Shown here piece after piece: positions 12,610-24,605 of a stretch of DNA of 64,000 nucleotides. Positions within the stretch are counted from its first letter, which is position 1. Each line of letters starts with the position of its first letter. The position numbers and the translations under genes are program-made. Source of the stretch: Schistocephalus solidus (taxonomy: Eukaryota > Platyhelminthes > Cestoda > Diphyllobothriidea > Diphyllobothriidae). Under the pieces are notes generated by a model. That model saw nothing but the letters and a program-made list of their open reading frames with translations. It did not search any database and had not been told where the DNA came from. The DNA is taken from contig WEDG01003239.1 of assembly GCA_017591395.1 (NCBI GenBank), positions 62,001-126,000 on the forward strand, in the 5' to 3' direction.

Positions 12610-13009
12610 GGAGTATAGAAGTATACCGCGGAATTATAAAAACGGAAGTGTTGAAACAATAATATTCATACGTTTTCTGCGCCATTATGCAACCGTGCAA
12701 GCTCTGTCTACACAGTTGTTACGAATATATACTGTCTTAAAGATGGCAGCTAAATAGGACTGGCAACAAAACCCTTTCAAAACTTGTGAGCTTAAAACAT
12801 CGAATTTCATTTCCCAGAGAATAGAACTGAAGCCTAGAACGGAGGTTATCGTTAAAATTTCAGTTGATCATAGGCAACGCACCGTCGTTAAACTTCTAAA
12901 ACGAGGTCAAAATAACATGAGTTAAATTATTTATATTAGATTTTTTGCTGACTCCAGATCTAGCTACAATCAATTGTCGGGACATAGTCTTAACATCATT
13001 TTTATTTCA
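12610..13009. other. AT-rich DNA without recognisable gene
   Basis: Nothing was recognised between the inverted repeat and repeated unit A. Confidence 0.4.
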
Positions 13010-14620
13010 GCATCTCCTCATTGTACATGGTTCATCTCCTTAGATCAGCCCTGGAACATGTAATAATGTTTCGGTTTTATGAGCTACAAGTACGATTTAT
13101 AGCCTTGTACTTTCTGTTATACCAGTAAGGGTTTTCACTAAGAAGGCAACATTCAAAATTTGGGTTCTATCTGCACAATGCATATTCTGCAACCACGTCA
13201 CACTGGTATCAGTGTAACTACGGAGGGCAAAATGCAATATGTTTAATGTTTAAGTTCAATCCATAGGCAGTGACGTATGTTTCGCCTCCTCAAAATTTCC
13301 TTGGCTTCCCTCATATTTTCATCGGTGGACTGCAGGCATGAATTTTCGTCTACCACCTTGGCAATTAAAAATAAACGGACTTGGATTAAAGTAATGAATT
13401 TATGTCCCTACGTGGTCAACTCTGAAATTATGATGCAAATTTCAGTCATTGATGTGCGCATTTTGGCACAATCAACATAAATCTGAGAAGTCGCAGTAAA
13501 AAAAGCATGGCTGTATACAGCAGATGAAGGATACTTAAGAACTCCGTATATTGCACAGTAGGAGATATGGTTTTCCCATTTAATATGTCATCTTATTGTT
13601 TTCAGCTGTAGCCCTTTATGTTTTAATTTGCCTGGTTCAATCGATTTCCTACTTAGTTCAATGTTCAGCGAAATTCTGAAAGGTGTGTTCGAATCGAAAA
13701 AATTGCCTAGGTATGGTTATAGTATTGATTATGTTTTAACCAAATCAAAAAATAGAGCAAGCATAACTGGATGTGGACTTTTTAACGAGCGTTTTCTGAG
13801 TACTTGCAGAACGCATCCTCTGTGAAAAATAGCTACTTACTTAGTATTCATCTTTCTCATCATTTTTCGATGCATTTCAAAATTTAACTATATTCTATAG
13901 AATATACGCGGAAAGATATTCTTTCTTATACACATTTAGCAGAAATATCTGTCTTCTTTATCCTTTATACTTGAACAATGAGTATCCTTCCATTATAAAT
14001 GCTTTCTAATTATAAGATTTTTTTAAGATCGCGAAGTATTCATTCATAATACATCATATCCATCAATTTACTGGTGTTGCTTAAAAAGCGCACAATACGA
14101 TCCACAAAATTTGCAAAATTTTGAGCAATATGCTACCATACCTCACAACGTAGAGAAAGGTTTTTTCTCCTGACAGAATATTTTAACTGCGTGTTGCATT
14201 GCAACTGTGAATGATAGTGTAATGGCCAATAGGCTTTAAATTATTCGGTAAGTTAGACAGTTTTTTAAAAGTCGAAAGAAGCATCTTCGAATATAAGCCT
14301 TGGAGGGGTGCTGTTTGCTAATAAATGTCTATAAGAATATTTGTGCCTTAATTCTATGAGATTTGCGTGCATTTGTAAGGGCCTCGAACATGTAAGACAA
14401 TTATTTATGGAGATGAAGTGGCCATTTTTACAGGAAATGCTTTCTCCAGACTTTCGTAAGGAATTTTGTTCAAAACCGGTCATCCTGAATGCCGGGAATA
14501 TCTTCGGATTCGCCTGTGTGATACTCAATATTCTAACCATAGTTCAGTAATTTGTTCAATTTGAACACACATTTAAGAATTTCGGTGAACATTTCGTGAG
14601 ATAAGGAATCTAATATATAT
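13010..14620 (+). repeat. Repeated segment, unit A
   Basis: This diverged segment resembles unit B (about 15390-17570) at many ordered points. CTGCACAATGCATATTCTGC at 13170 matches CTGCATAATGTGCATTCTGC at about 15535. The terminal exon at 13606 matches 16529. GCTAATAAATGTCTATAAGA at about 14316 matches the 17268 region. The GTGATACTCAATATTCTAAC and GGTGAACATTTCGTGAGATA stretches match 17480-17560. Offsets vary from about 2.37 to 2.93 kb, so unit B carries extra DNA upstream of its exon. Read as an old tandem duplication. Confidence 0.65.
13606..13825 (+). CDS. Candidate terminal exon, paralogue A
   Basis: Acceptor CTTATTGTTTTCAG ends at 13605. After one base finishing a split codon, the frame is open for 72 codons to TGA at 13823-13825. 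The last 55 codons align without a gap to the exon at 16529-16766. Shared residues follow the pattern EILK-FESxKLP, then Y-x-L-x-SK, SGC or TGC, ExF and RxHxL-stop. Many third-position and some first-position changes are present, yet no frameshift or stop, while the flanking DNA shows indels; this suggests past selection for protein. I do not recognise the family. No upstream exons were identified, so the product, localisation and role are unknown. Confidence 0.45.
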
Positions 14621-15389
14621 GCTTATTTAGGAAATTATAAGTTATTTATCTGCTGCCTTTCAAAAAATATGCAATCAGAATTTCATTCAAGTCATATTAT
14701 TGTATATAAAACAAAAGGTACAGTTTAATGTAAGTGGGTAGTTTATTGAGTGGTTGGATCTTTTATGCTGCCACGTGACCTACTTATTTTTGCTTCATTA
14801 GCGTTTTGCAGAACTGACCCAACATACTCTTCACTTTGCGAAAGTTAAGAAGACAAGGCGTCGTATTTTTATAGTTTTGAATGACCTATTTTATAGTTAT
14901 GTGAGGTTCGTTACGTCAGCGTCTTTGGAATTCGGATCCCCTGGTACTTTATTACTTTTGAAAATTACTGTCATGACATATTTTTTTATATTCAAACCCA
15001 ATTTTATGCTGAATAATTCAGTCATTGAAATTGAGCCTCCGTAGATATCCTTGTGTTTGTGCAAATAAACACCATGAGTTTAAATACTAACCAAATTCGT
15101 TTGAAATTTCCAAAGTGAAGATTCTGATTTAAGTGCTAGTGCATGCAGTTTAATGCAGAACCGCCATCGCAACTCGTCCTCATATAATTTTAATCCAAAG
15201 AAGTAACGTGGTAATTTATTCTCTGAAAGTTATTTGTACGCCTCGATAGTAATCATTAGAAGGGATTTTCCACCCTACTGCAGTTATCAGTCAAATACAA
15301 GCCAAAAACTGATATTAGCTTCTCACACAGACTCGGCAGGCGCATTAAGAAATCGTGCATGCTTCATTCACTTAGTGTGTCTGTGAATG
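14621..15389. other. AT-rich spacer between repeated units
   Basis: No gene, RNA or repeat was recognised. Confidence 0.4.
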
Positions 15390-17570
15390 TCGTCCATATG
15401 ATTTCTGTTTTCTAAAATGCACTTCTTACGCTAAAATAGTTATTACTGAGAATTTAAAGATTAAGGTTTATCAAAGTTGGACTAGAATTTTCCTGGATAT
15501 TTCATTTAACGACATTCAACTTCTGTGGTTGAACTGCATAATGTGCATTCTGCAAATCTTCACGCTAGCTGAAGAATATTTCTGTATAACAGTGTTTACG
15601 GCATACCTTAGACTAAAATGTATTTGAAACAAAGAAATAGTGTCCTTAATATTCCTACTGCTATAGGACTTTTACTGCGCATGCTAACTTCACCAGATGG
15701 GCTTCGGTTTAAGTTCAGATTAATCCAGGCCCGTGAACTACAGTTATAAAGCCCTACTTATAATTTTAAACAGCATTCTCCGCAACGTGGAGTTATATGT
15801 CAGTACCAGGAATTCCCATGCCTACCGTTAAATTTCTGAATAAGGAGTAATTCGATTTCACTAAAATAATGTGCTCGATTCATGTCATAAGAATAGTCCC
15901 AACTGCCAGTAGGATGTGATGGAACAGCTGCTCAAGCCTCCGACAGACTTAGATATAACTGAGAGTTCACTTACTTTTCTTCCACAGTATTTGCTTTTGT
16001 ATTGCGCATAAGAGATTACTTCATCCATTGCTTGTGTTCTCAGATTTTATATGATTCTTATCGGTATAAAAACAACAGGTAGTAATATTAAGCGAGTACT
16101 TTCGAAATTTATTTGGCAAAAAGCTTGAAGGTATGCATCCGCATGGATTTTTCATCGTCAGCTCCCAAAATGTGAGAAATATCAAAATGGATAGTAATCT
16201 ATTTCTGTGTGCTTATCCCACAAATGTGTATGTTCGCCGCATGATAAGCAGTTTATTGTTATTTGGCACTTCGTTTGCTTTCATTTTTTATCTGTCGTCT
16301 ACTTCACGGTTCTGAATTGCTTTTAAGTTGGCTTCTGAGAGAATGTAGGGTTTCCAGTATAATAGCTGGTTTTCATATGCCTTTTATTCCTAAAGTTGTT
16401 AATTTGTCGATATTTTTTGGACTTCAATCTCCAGAAACTGCATCAGGAATGATTTTAACCCCATTTGGGCACTGCGGCGCTCCTTGGTACATCATACAAT
16501 CTAATCGTCAGCGAAGCACCTCTACCAGCTTTTGTCTGCTACCTGTTTTGATGGCATGGATACTGTGCGTCATGTGCACAGTAAATTTCCTTTCTCATGA
16601 GATGCTCACTGAAATTCTGAAATGCCTGTTTGAATCGGACAAACTACCGAAGTATATTTGGAATTTTGAGTATTGTCTAGTCACATCCAAATATATTTCC
16701 GGTGCATCAGGATGCCGAATTTTAAGCGAGCACTTTTATGACCGCCTGAGAAAGCATACCTTGTAAAAATGGCTACATAATTACTATTTACTATGTCATA
16801 GATCTTCCATTCCCTAATACATACTCACATATTTTATAGACGAAACGCACAAAAATATCCTTTCTTACGCAGGTTTGTTTGCAACTTATGCCTTCTTCAA
16901 AAGTTTTACTTGAAGAAAATTAATCTTTCGGTTTTAAATAAAAACTTTCTGAATTGCCTAATAATTTTGAACCGTACAGGACATTACACTTGCATTCCAG
17001 GTTTCCTTATTAAATGCAGCATACATGATCACTCAGAAAAATCAAGCATTTCTCTACACTGTGGGGAGAGGGTCAAATAGTGCTCCTAAAATTTTGCAAC
17101 TTTTGTGGAATATTTTATAGGATTTATAGGCAACATCAATAAATGGACAGATACGATATATTATGATTTAACACTTGTCGGTCTTACTCAACATCATAAA
17201 GAGCATCTACATAAAACCGTAAGCTACCCTTCCTTCAATCAAGAGATTTGAAGAGGGTGGTATATGCTAATAAATGTGTATGAGAAAGAATATTGTTCAC
17301 TATTTTTCTACTAAATATTATAGAATACCTTAGTGCAGCGAAAAAGAGTGAGAATTATGCATACAAATTAGGTAGCCGTTTTTTATAGGAATTCATTTTG
17401 CAGGAGGATAGAAAGAAGCTCGTTAAAATGACAGCATGCGATTGTGCCTGAAATATGTTTGAACTTGGCTGGAAGATACTCAACATTACAACTTTACTAA
17501 ATAAATTATTTAATTTCGAATACTCCTTTCAAAATTTTGGTGGACATTTCATGCAATGGGAATCTACTTT
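15390..17570 (+). repeat. Repeated segment, unit B
   Basis: The second copy of the segment described at 13010-14620. It has an extra stretch of roughly 560 bp between the 15.54 kb match and the terminal exon compared with unit A. A short stretch at about 15556-15586 reads LQIFTLAEEYFC, which looks like an Ig signature, but the DNA aligns with unit A rather than with the Ig exon at 1862. Confidence 0.6.
16529..16766 (+). CDS. Candidate terminal exon, paralogue B
   Basis: Acceptor AAGCACCTCTACCAG ends at 16528, at the same aligned position and phase as in paralogue A. The frame is open to TAA at 16764-16766. The exon begins with a hydrophobic run (LLPVLMAWILCVMCTVNFL) that could be a membrane segment, followed by the part shared with paralogue A (EILKCLFESDKLPKY, then SKYISGASGC and a RKHTL end). 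The frame is also open upstream to 16263, so the acceptor choice is inferred from the alignment with A. Gene family and function are unknown. The two exons may be the 3' ends of tandemly duplicated genes whose other exons I cannot see, or relics of them. Confidence 0.45.
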
Positions 17571-17750
17571 GTAAGAAGGAAAGATGAACTCGTGAACCAC
17601 GGGTTTAATATCTTGAAGTTTCTAAAGGAAGCAACATACTATCGTCAGAGGACAGCCTAGTACGGTGCCTAACTAAGTTAAGAGGGTTTTGTTTGTGCTG
17701 ACACGCCACTGTTTTCCGAGTTTTCTGCGCATCCGGCATCCAACGGAGGG

Positions 17751-18176
17751 ATGACTTTTGCGGGAATCGCAAATGCTCTTCCGCAGAACCCGTTCAAGGG
17801 CAGTGCCCGGATGACAATGGTAATTATTCTCGTCTGTCTTTTCCCATGTTCGCAAATTCCACCCTCGTTCTCCGTTTGCACCATTGTCGCACACGCATAT
17901 TCGGTGGTTGCTACACCGGGGCTGCGTCTCTGCTGCTCTCCGTCTGGTGGGTCCTGTTATCAGCGTTTCTGTGCAACCTGTCTGCGTGTTGTCTGTGGTC
18001 AAGTCAGACAAAGGGTCTCATGGACATACGTCCGTCCTAAGTTCCCCCAAGCCTGTTACGGAGTCCGATCTACATTAACCCCGGCCTGTGCACTCAGTCC
18101 GTCTACTTTTGTAAATGTGCACGTTCGGCTATATTTCCCCTTCGCCATTCCGCTGATTGAACTACACTTTTCGTGA
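17751..18176 (+). CDS. Unrecognised 141-codon frame in a GC-richer island
   Basis: 17640-18180 is clearly less AT-rich than its surroundings and holds overlapping open frames on both strands. This plus frame begins with ATG and, from codon 21, has a hydrophobic run (MTMVIILVCLFPC) that could be a signal peptide, followed by a Cys-rich part. An antisense 112-codon frame (17673-18011) has no ATG. Open frames on both strands are expected by chance in GC-richer DNA, and no domain is recognised, so this may be a repeat or LTR remnant rather than a gene. Confidence 0.15.
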   Translation: MTFAGIANALPQNPFKGSARMTMVIILVCLFPCSQIPPSFSVCTIVAHAYSVVATPGLRLCCSPSGGSCYQRFCATCLRVVCGQVRQRVSWTYVRPKFPQACYGVRSTLTPACALSPSTFVNVHVRLYFPFAIPLIELHFS

Positions 18177-18349
18177 TGGGTAAGTAAAATGGGAAAGTCT
18201 CATAAGGCTTGATGGAAGTTTTGGGGTAAGCATGGCTTTGAGTATTTTACTAACAGCTTGGTACTTTATTTCAACACGGATTTCGATATTTTTGAAAACG
18301 AAGGCTTTTCTAGAGGCTGCACACCAGCCTTAACTGCAATGACTAATAG

Positions 18350-18540
18350 GCCCTTGGCTCAATCGTAGAGCCTTCAACTAAATAATGCTTTATTACCAAA
18401 GAACCTGTATTCGAGGTTCAAGTGCGCAAAACATTGGTCTGGGTTAGGCGGACTGACGACGGCTAATGAGCTAGAAATTTAGTTAGGGTTGCCTTCAATA
18501 ATCGCCTAAATAGGACAAGGGAATAGGAACCGCCCCGACC
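18350..18540 (+). mobile_element. Dispersed tRNA-derived SINE, single copy
   Basis: The tRNA-like head has A-box TGGCTCAATCGTAGAGCC (18355-18372) and B-box GAGGTTCAAGT (18413-18423). The SINE body follows (GGACTGACGACGGCTAATGA, then GCTAGAAATTT), matching the 26-32 kb array in sense orientation. The promoter boxes are partly decayed. Confidence 0.75.
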
Positions 18541-18589
18541 GTTTAAAAAGTAGGCTTTTCGGTAGATTACAGGAAGGGTAAATATGCCC

Positions 18590-18790
18590 GTTTCTTAACG
18601 TTAACACATACCCTAACCTAAACTGAAGGGCAACCTCAATCTTAACACAGCCCTTGTTTAAACTAAACCTTAGATTTAACATAATAATAACATTAACACT
18701 TGGCCTAATGATGACCCTGAATCCAACTTCGAATTGAGTCCCATAAACTTAACCCTTACCCTCACCTTAATCCTAAAGATATTTGCCCGG
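18590..18790 (+). repeat. Degenerate telomere-like C-strand tract
   Basis: The stretch is dominated by variants of CCCTAA/CCTAAC (ACATACCCTAACCTAAACTG, TTAACCCTTACCCTCACCTT) and ends in TTTGCCCGGGCATTTGGCAC. The end resembles the edge of the tract at 42690-42815 (TTTCCCTGGTATTTGGTGC), so these may belong to a dispersed repeat family rather than be independent interstitial telomeres. Confidence 0.55.
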
Positions 18791-18799
18791 GCATTTGGC

Positions 18800-20829
18800 A
18801 CAAAGCCACGTGTATTGTGGGTAGTTCCTGATCCCGTGTCCTGTTGAGACGGCCATATAAGTCATCCCTACCGAAACATTCATTCGTTTTCCATTTTTTG
18901 TCGGAGCACCTTGCAGAGTATATGCATATATTTTATACCATGGAATATGCTGAGGTCTTCGAGAACAGAATTGTAGATCAGAGAATGGAGGATAAATTAT
19001 GGTACTGTGCGGTCCATTTTACATCACATTAACACTTTCCCACAAAATCTAATTTTCTGTTTTAAAGTTGAAATAAATTATTTTTCGATCGAAGGCCGCT
19101 TAAAGTAAAAATAATTTCCATTTGCACCATCCGAGCAGTTTCCAAGATGAAAGGAATGCTTATTATTTTTTTGAAAATCCATTGTCTTAGTGTATCGATA
19201 CTTTCTTTTAAATTTTATATAAATGACTCTCAATCAAGCGAAAGGCTGTTTAATTTTTCATTAGGTTAGCTGGTCGTTATTTTATTCTTCATAAACCTTC
19301 CCTTTTATGAGACCTTTTATTGTAGAACTGAGGAACGATAACAAAGCAGGGCAAGCAAAATTGTCGACGCTGCTTCTCAGTACTGTTTCTTTACAACTTC
19401 TTGTCTTCAAGTGGTAACGATAAACAGAGCTTCCTACAACCAATCATCTGTACAAAACACATTTCGTTCAAGGAATGCTTATTCAACTGTTTCGGTCTGA
19501 TTGCCCTTTGGTTAAAGAAACACGTTTCCTCCAGCGCATTACGCTGTTTCATGCCATCCATGTGTTTAAGCATTTATTTTTCATGACAAGTAATACGAAA
19601 CGTTGCTTGATGGAATAAATTTAAACAATAGGAATGTAATAAGGCGGGTAGAAGCCAATAAGATCAAACAATTTCGTGACCTCCAGTTCAATTTCAAGCG
19701 GCAATTGCGCATTTATAAATTAGCATTTCAATAAGGAAGCAGCATGGGACAATCAAATGGATCGTAAACAAAATGACAAGGGACTAAATCCGTCCCGACC
19801 CATTTCTGCTTTTTAATGTAATCCGACTAACAAACTGATTTTGCCAAATTTGTTTTTGCTTTTCATGCCGTGATTTCATGTTGAAATGCTTAAGAAATCC
19901 TCTTGTCGTCCTTTTTTAAAAGATTCCGGTGAATCAACCCATTCGAATGTGAAATATGTCAAAGGAACAGTTGGATTTTAAAACAAAAGGAGTTGGAAAG
20001 CATTGATAAGTTTTTCCCAAAAAGAATGTTGATCTAAACGAATCTGTTACCATGTATTTCCATCTGTTTTCTAAAAAGGTGGAAAGTGGGTAGAAGATAG
20101 ACAGGTGTCAAATGATTGTGGATATTTTTCCTGATAAATCACTTGGCAGTTTAGTTCAACATAAATTGATTTAATTTTGACTTCGATGTGTAGAGACAAA
20201 ACAATCACAAATAAAACACTAAGGGAAACAAGCTCACTTACGGTTTGAGCGGTCGCACATGCCTTACTAAGCAAGCAGGACGCAAAAGTGATTTAGCACA
20301 CAGAGAACAAACAGGTGTTTCTCGATTTATTCGATAAAAATTAGCCGTTTCCTTACCATCTACGAAGATTATCAGGGTGTGAGAAAAAATTGATATCTAC
20401 ATCCAGTATAATCCTTGCAAATATTTTCAAGGAATTTAAATTTTTGGCTGCAAGCCATGAAGAGAGCGTATCTCTTCGGTTTCCATTGCACCATGACGTA
20501 GGTTATAAACATCGCAATAAGAACCGGCTTTAATATCCTTGGTTATTGCAGTGTTCTAAAATTAGTGGATCAGGGCCCAAATGAGCTTCGTCAAAAAAAG
20601 CGAACATATCACTTCTAAGTAGTAGATGAGAACAAGAAGAAGAAGAAGAAGAAAACGTGCACTGGATTGGGAATCTTATAATTTCAGAAATTCCCAATTC
20701 TTAATCAAGCCCATCGGTAGATACGGCCACAAATAACGAGGATAGATACATAAGGGATATATTCAATAAAGAAAACATCTGCCCTGCCTATCCTATTAAG
20801 CAGCTCCCTCAACCACCGGCAATGATCGT
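18800..20829. other. AT-rich DNA without recognisable gene
   Basis: Only short chance frames are present. A small (GAA)n tract lies at 20633-20654. Confidence 0.45.
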
Positions 20830-21110
20830 ACTTGCTGCACTGATTGGCTGTTCGTTCGCACTTGAGGCCTTATCTGGCGCTATTTAATCATCGGTATTCA
20901 TTACTACCGCGATAATCACCCGAAAGTCTGACTTGTTGATAATGTCGCTAGAATTTTTGATATCCCACCATTCTCTGTATACCCAATGTTTGTGCAGCCG
21001 AAAAATGTTTAACATTCATTAGCGTAGACCGGAAAAACATATCTCAAAAAATCACAGCTTACGCAGTTGTCACCTTTTCTAACAATTTCGGCCTCGTCGA
21101 AAAATAAATT
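20830..21110 (-). pseudogene. Diverged Penelope-like C-terminal remnant
   Basis: The end of this segment matches 35815-35900 base by base over about 80 nt (ACGCAGTTGTCACCTTTTCT against ACGCGGTTGTCAGTTCTTGC, and AATTTCGGCCTCGTCGAAAA against AATTTTGGCTCCGTCAAATT). Read on the minus strand, both give a run like F-D-x-A-x-I-x-R-x-D-N-x-V-S, resembling the segment just after the GIY-YIG domain of the Penelope-like element at 32.8 kb (EIAGRGDYHTSRQIKEPYM). Stops interrupt the frame. Assignment is by similarity among copies in this window and is tentative. Confidence 0.4.
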
Positions 21111-24100
21111 TCAGGCTGATTCCAAGGAAATGAGCAGTGACCTGAGAGTTGGCGTCATTTCTTTCCTTGCGGCTGCATTTTCGGTCATCAACATCAGGAG
21201 AAATCTCCCAGCTCCTTCAACGTAGTTACTTTGTCCTCCATTCCATCATTTGCAGTTTTCTCCTCAAGGCATTTCCTGCATTGGATCCTTTAGCTTTGGT
21301 GCGTGATTTTGACCTCCTGCTTTCGTAAGCCCACAAATCCAAGAGAAGGGAGATTGCAAATTGCAGCTTCCAAGATTTTCTTTAGGTGCGGTAGCACTTA
21401 GCGAAAGTAAGGGTAAGGTGGTCTGGCCTACCCTTTCGTTTTTTATTTACCTGTTAAGGAAGATATGGTGATAGCTATTCGTTTGAAACCCTTACTAAAG
21501 ATATTGTAATTATTTCATCTTCCCTTTCGGTTGACGGCAGTGCGTTTTAACCTCCCGATGCAGCACATTTTCCCAACGGCATTTGTGGTTGATTAGGTGA
21601 TTTGTGTTGACGCTCAGTATTTTTATCTTGTTCATCGTTTTCACCACAATCTTTGGGCAAGACGAGAACATCGAAAAATTTGTGATCGCTTTATTCCCCG
21701 TCATCGTAAATTTTATATCTTGGAAAACGTTGTCGCGATGTACTTTGAGAGTCCACCCATGGTGCAGTTAGGTGGCAATGAACGTGCCATCCAAATACCG
21801 GGTCCAAAATGAGAATTTGTGGTTTTGAAAGTTCGGCCACTTCAACCGCTGCAGAGCAGCATTAGCGATGGTTGACGCAACAGTAATCACGCTGATGTAC
21901 CTTCATGATGGTCAATACATTCTTCCATCAAACCTTACGTACTCCTTGAGATGCAATTTTAATATCTAACGAATTTAGACTTGCCTAAGTCAAATTCATG
22001 TTCAAAATCTTAGCTCTGTATACGAAATTTGACGATCTGGACTGCCAGACAATGAGAAACAGAAAAGGGGTGAGAAATAACATGATCATATGATCTGCTT
22101 TGGCGTGGACCCAACCCTTTCAAATTTCTCCGAGACCCATACTGGCAAGCTCACCAGGGTGGATGATTTATCCGAGAAATCGCTGTTCTTCTCTGTACTT
22201 TCGAGTGCTCTTTTCTAACGCAATAGACCGGTAAGGAATGTCCCTTTTGCTCATTTTTGAAGAACGCTTTTAAGACCCAGCCTCTTAATTGGGCTCATGC
22301 CAGTAGTCTCTCGATCAGTGATATTGCACCTGCATTCTCCATTGCCAACGTCGTATCGATTTCGTGTGTCTGCGGGGTTATGCGCTTGCGTTGGCAAGGG
22401 AAATAGGACTACTATTCATCCAATAAGTGTTCGGTATTCTAAAGGTAGTCCGTTCTTGATTTTCTAGAACCTTTTGTTCTGGTAGATTTCCTGTATTTGG
22501 CAGCCTGCGAATATCACGCCAGTCATGTACCTCAGAGTGCCAAATCAGCAATTGAACAGAATACGAAAGCATATTTTGCAAACAGAATTAAGGATTGGTA
22601 TACACTGATGCTTGTTGCAGCTTTGCTTGTTTCTCTTTTTGCTAGAGTGGTGTACCTTTGTAGCGTTCCTCAGATTTTGTGTGATTTATCGTTATTTTAA
22701 AACCCACTGGAGCAGAAAGCCTATTTCTGCAGAGTTCAATTGCAATCGCGTTTGCAGACAACGGTGTTAACTGAGATAGCATTCGAGGTTTTTCTCTTGA
22801 CCATCAGGTAGATTGTCATAATCATCTTTTCTGAGATAGACGGTTGATCGAGTTGAGGGTAAGGTTAAACTTGTTTGTATCTGGTAATGGTCTCCTTGCA
22901 TGCAAAGGATATGCGACGGGGAACGCATCTGAAATTTTTGGACCTGCCCTCCAATATCGATAGCTTATCTGGCGTGCGATATTTTGTCTAGACTAAGCCA
23001 TAATGCATTTCCTATAAGTTGGTTTACAAGCTGTTCTGGCGATCACAAGTGATTCTTAATTCCTCCACAGTGGGTGAAGCCTTAAATGTGATTTGTCTTT
23101 TGGGTAAACTGTTTATTCCGCATCCCTCTTATTATCTGCTACCGTCTGCGTAGGTAGAAAGCAATGATCATCTTTATTATGATTACGCTGTTGTTTACGG
23201 TGATCTTTCGAACCCGGATGTTCTAAAGAAGCAGGAACTGCATTGCTGTGCTGTTGACCTCATACCATTAGTCATGCCAGTGTACCTAGCCAAAGATCCC
23301 AGTTGAAGTAAATTTACACGGTGCGGCATAAACGCTTTCATTTATTCTGACAAAATTTACATTTCAGGGCCTGTAATTTCTTCTGGTTTACTTCCAATTC
23401 GTTTACGTTATCCTGTCTGTCCTTAAAATGATTCAGTACTGTATGTTACAGTTTCCGAGGTGTTTCCTCCTTTTGTGGCCACCGTTGTGGTTGATTTTGC
23501 ATTTTCGAGACGACAACTTGGAGGTAGAGCCATCTTAGAATATCACATGCCGGTTTTCCATCGAATACACATTCTGTCGATCGTTTGCTTTGGATCACTT
23601 ACACCATGTGGCTTTACAGATGCACTCTGTGGCATGATGCGTGTTCTCCGGCAGGCTTAGATAAAGGCCGATTTTTCAGTGCTGGATTGCTTTTAAGGAA
23701 GGAGCCTTCTAATTGACCAGCTTGACAAAGTCTCTCACGTCCATAGAACAGGTAAATACAAGCATATATGTAAAATAACATTTATTTCTCAAAAGCTATC
23801 TAAATTCAAAAACATTTGTGTGGTGGAGGAAATGTGTAATAGCTTCACAGACGCACTAGAGCTCAAATGCATAAAACCTCTCTTTCCCGGGCACCATTAA
23901 TTTTGGCATAACACTTCTGTACTGTTAAATACCATGTTGGTGGAGAAGAAATGTCAACATACATTATGGATTTTTAAAGCTTTTAATAACAACCATTTAT
24001 TTTTTAATTGTTAGTTTAAGTTTATTTACCTACACCAACAAATACTCAAAACGTTGAAAATATAGATACACTTAGGGTCCCATTACTAAATAAACTGCAC

Positions 24101-24372
24101 GTCATCTGATATAACTCCAAACAACTCTTCGATATTAGTTAACGTTTTTTCACTGGTCCTTTTGGTTCTTTGTGTGAACTTTTGCAGACTAATTGTCCAA
24201 GGCTATCTTGCCAAGATTCAAGGGCCATAAAAATCTTGAGTATCATTCGCCTTCGATTTTTTATGGCCAGAGATTCTGAACCAAGTGCAACGTCGACACT
24301 AGCATAACCGTTTAGTAATTTACCCCCACTCGTTTTAGTTCAGATGTGGTTTCATTCTGTTTTTATTGTTAG
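21111..24372. other. Unassigned DNA, somewhat less AT-rich
   Basis: No domain was recognised. Frames at 22497-22700 (ending in a hydrophobic LMLVAALLVSLFARVVYLC run) and 23460-23660 are open but lack supporting signals. Parts may be old retroelement DNA related to the 35-36 kb region. Confidence 0.35.
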
Positions 24373-24599
24373 CTAAGTCTGATGCTTCCGCTACTACGGC
24401 ATATACCAGTTTTGCACATGCTGTTCTCGGACTGGGACTATATGCGCAGCTTATCCAAATTGCGAGGTTCCTTTGGTCAGCAACCATTTCTAAATATGTT
24501 TCCAACAACATGCTATTCCAGCGCCTCAGAGCACACCCTAGGCTCATCCTAGTACGTTTCTGTCTTTTTGCAATCTTACTAACTGTGGGGTATCAGCGT
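24373..24599 (+). CDS. Candidate exon with hydrophobic segments
   Basis: The acceptor (TTTTTATTGTTAG) ends at 24372 and a good donor (GTAAGC) starts at 24600. Entered in phase 1, the exon is open for 75 codons and leaves in phase 0. The peptide has two hydrophobic stretches, SFAHAVLGLGLYAQLIQIA and LILVRFCLFAILLTVGY, separated by a basic segment (LFQRLRAHPR), as in a polytopic membrane protein. The spacing (an R-F-L turn, about 25 residues, then a second helix ending in GY) loosely recalls the last helices of polycystin-type channels, but I cannot show homology. It could also follow the linker exon at 8355, whose exit phase is compatible. Confidence 0.33.
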
Positions 24600-24605
24600 G
24601 TAAGC

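Noticed and set aside
15556..15620. Second Ig-like exon (LQIFTLAEEYFC)
   Set aside because: The DNA aligns with repeated unit A near 13.17 kb, which lacks the motif, and the spacing residues before the Tyr-x-Cys are missing; coincidence is likely.
17673..18011. Minus-strand 112-codon frame in the GC-richer island
   Set aside because: No ATG, no recognisable domain, and an equally long frame on the opposite strand.
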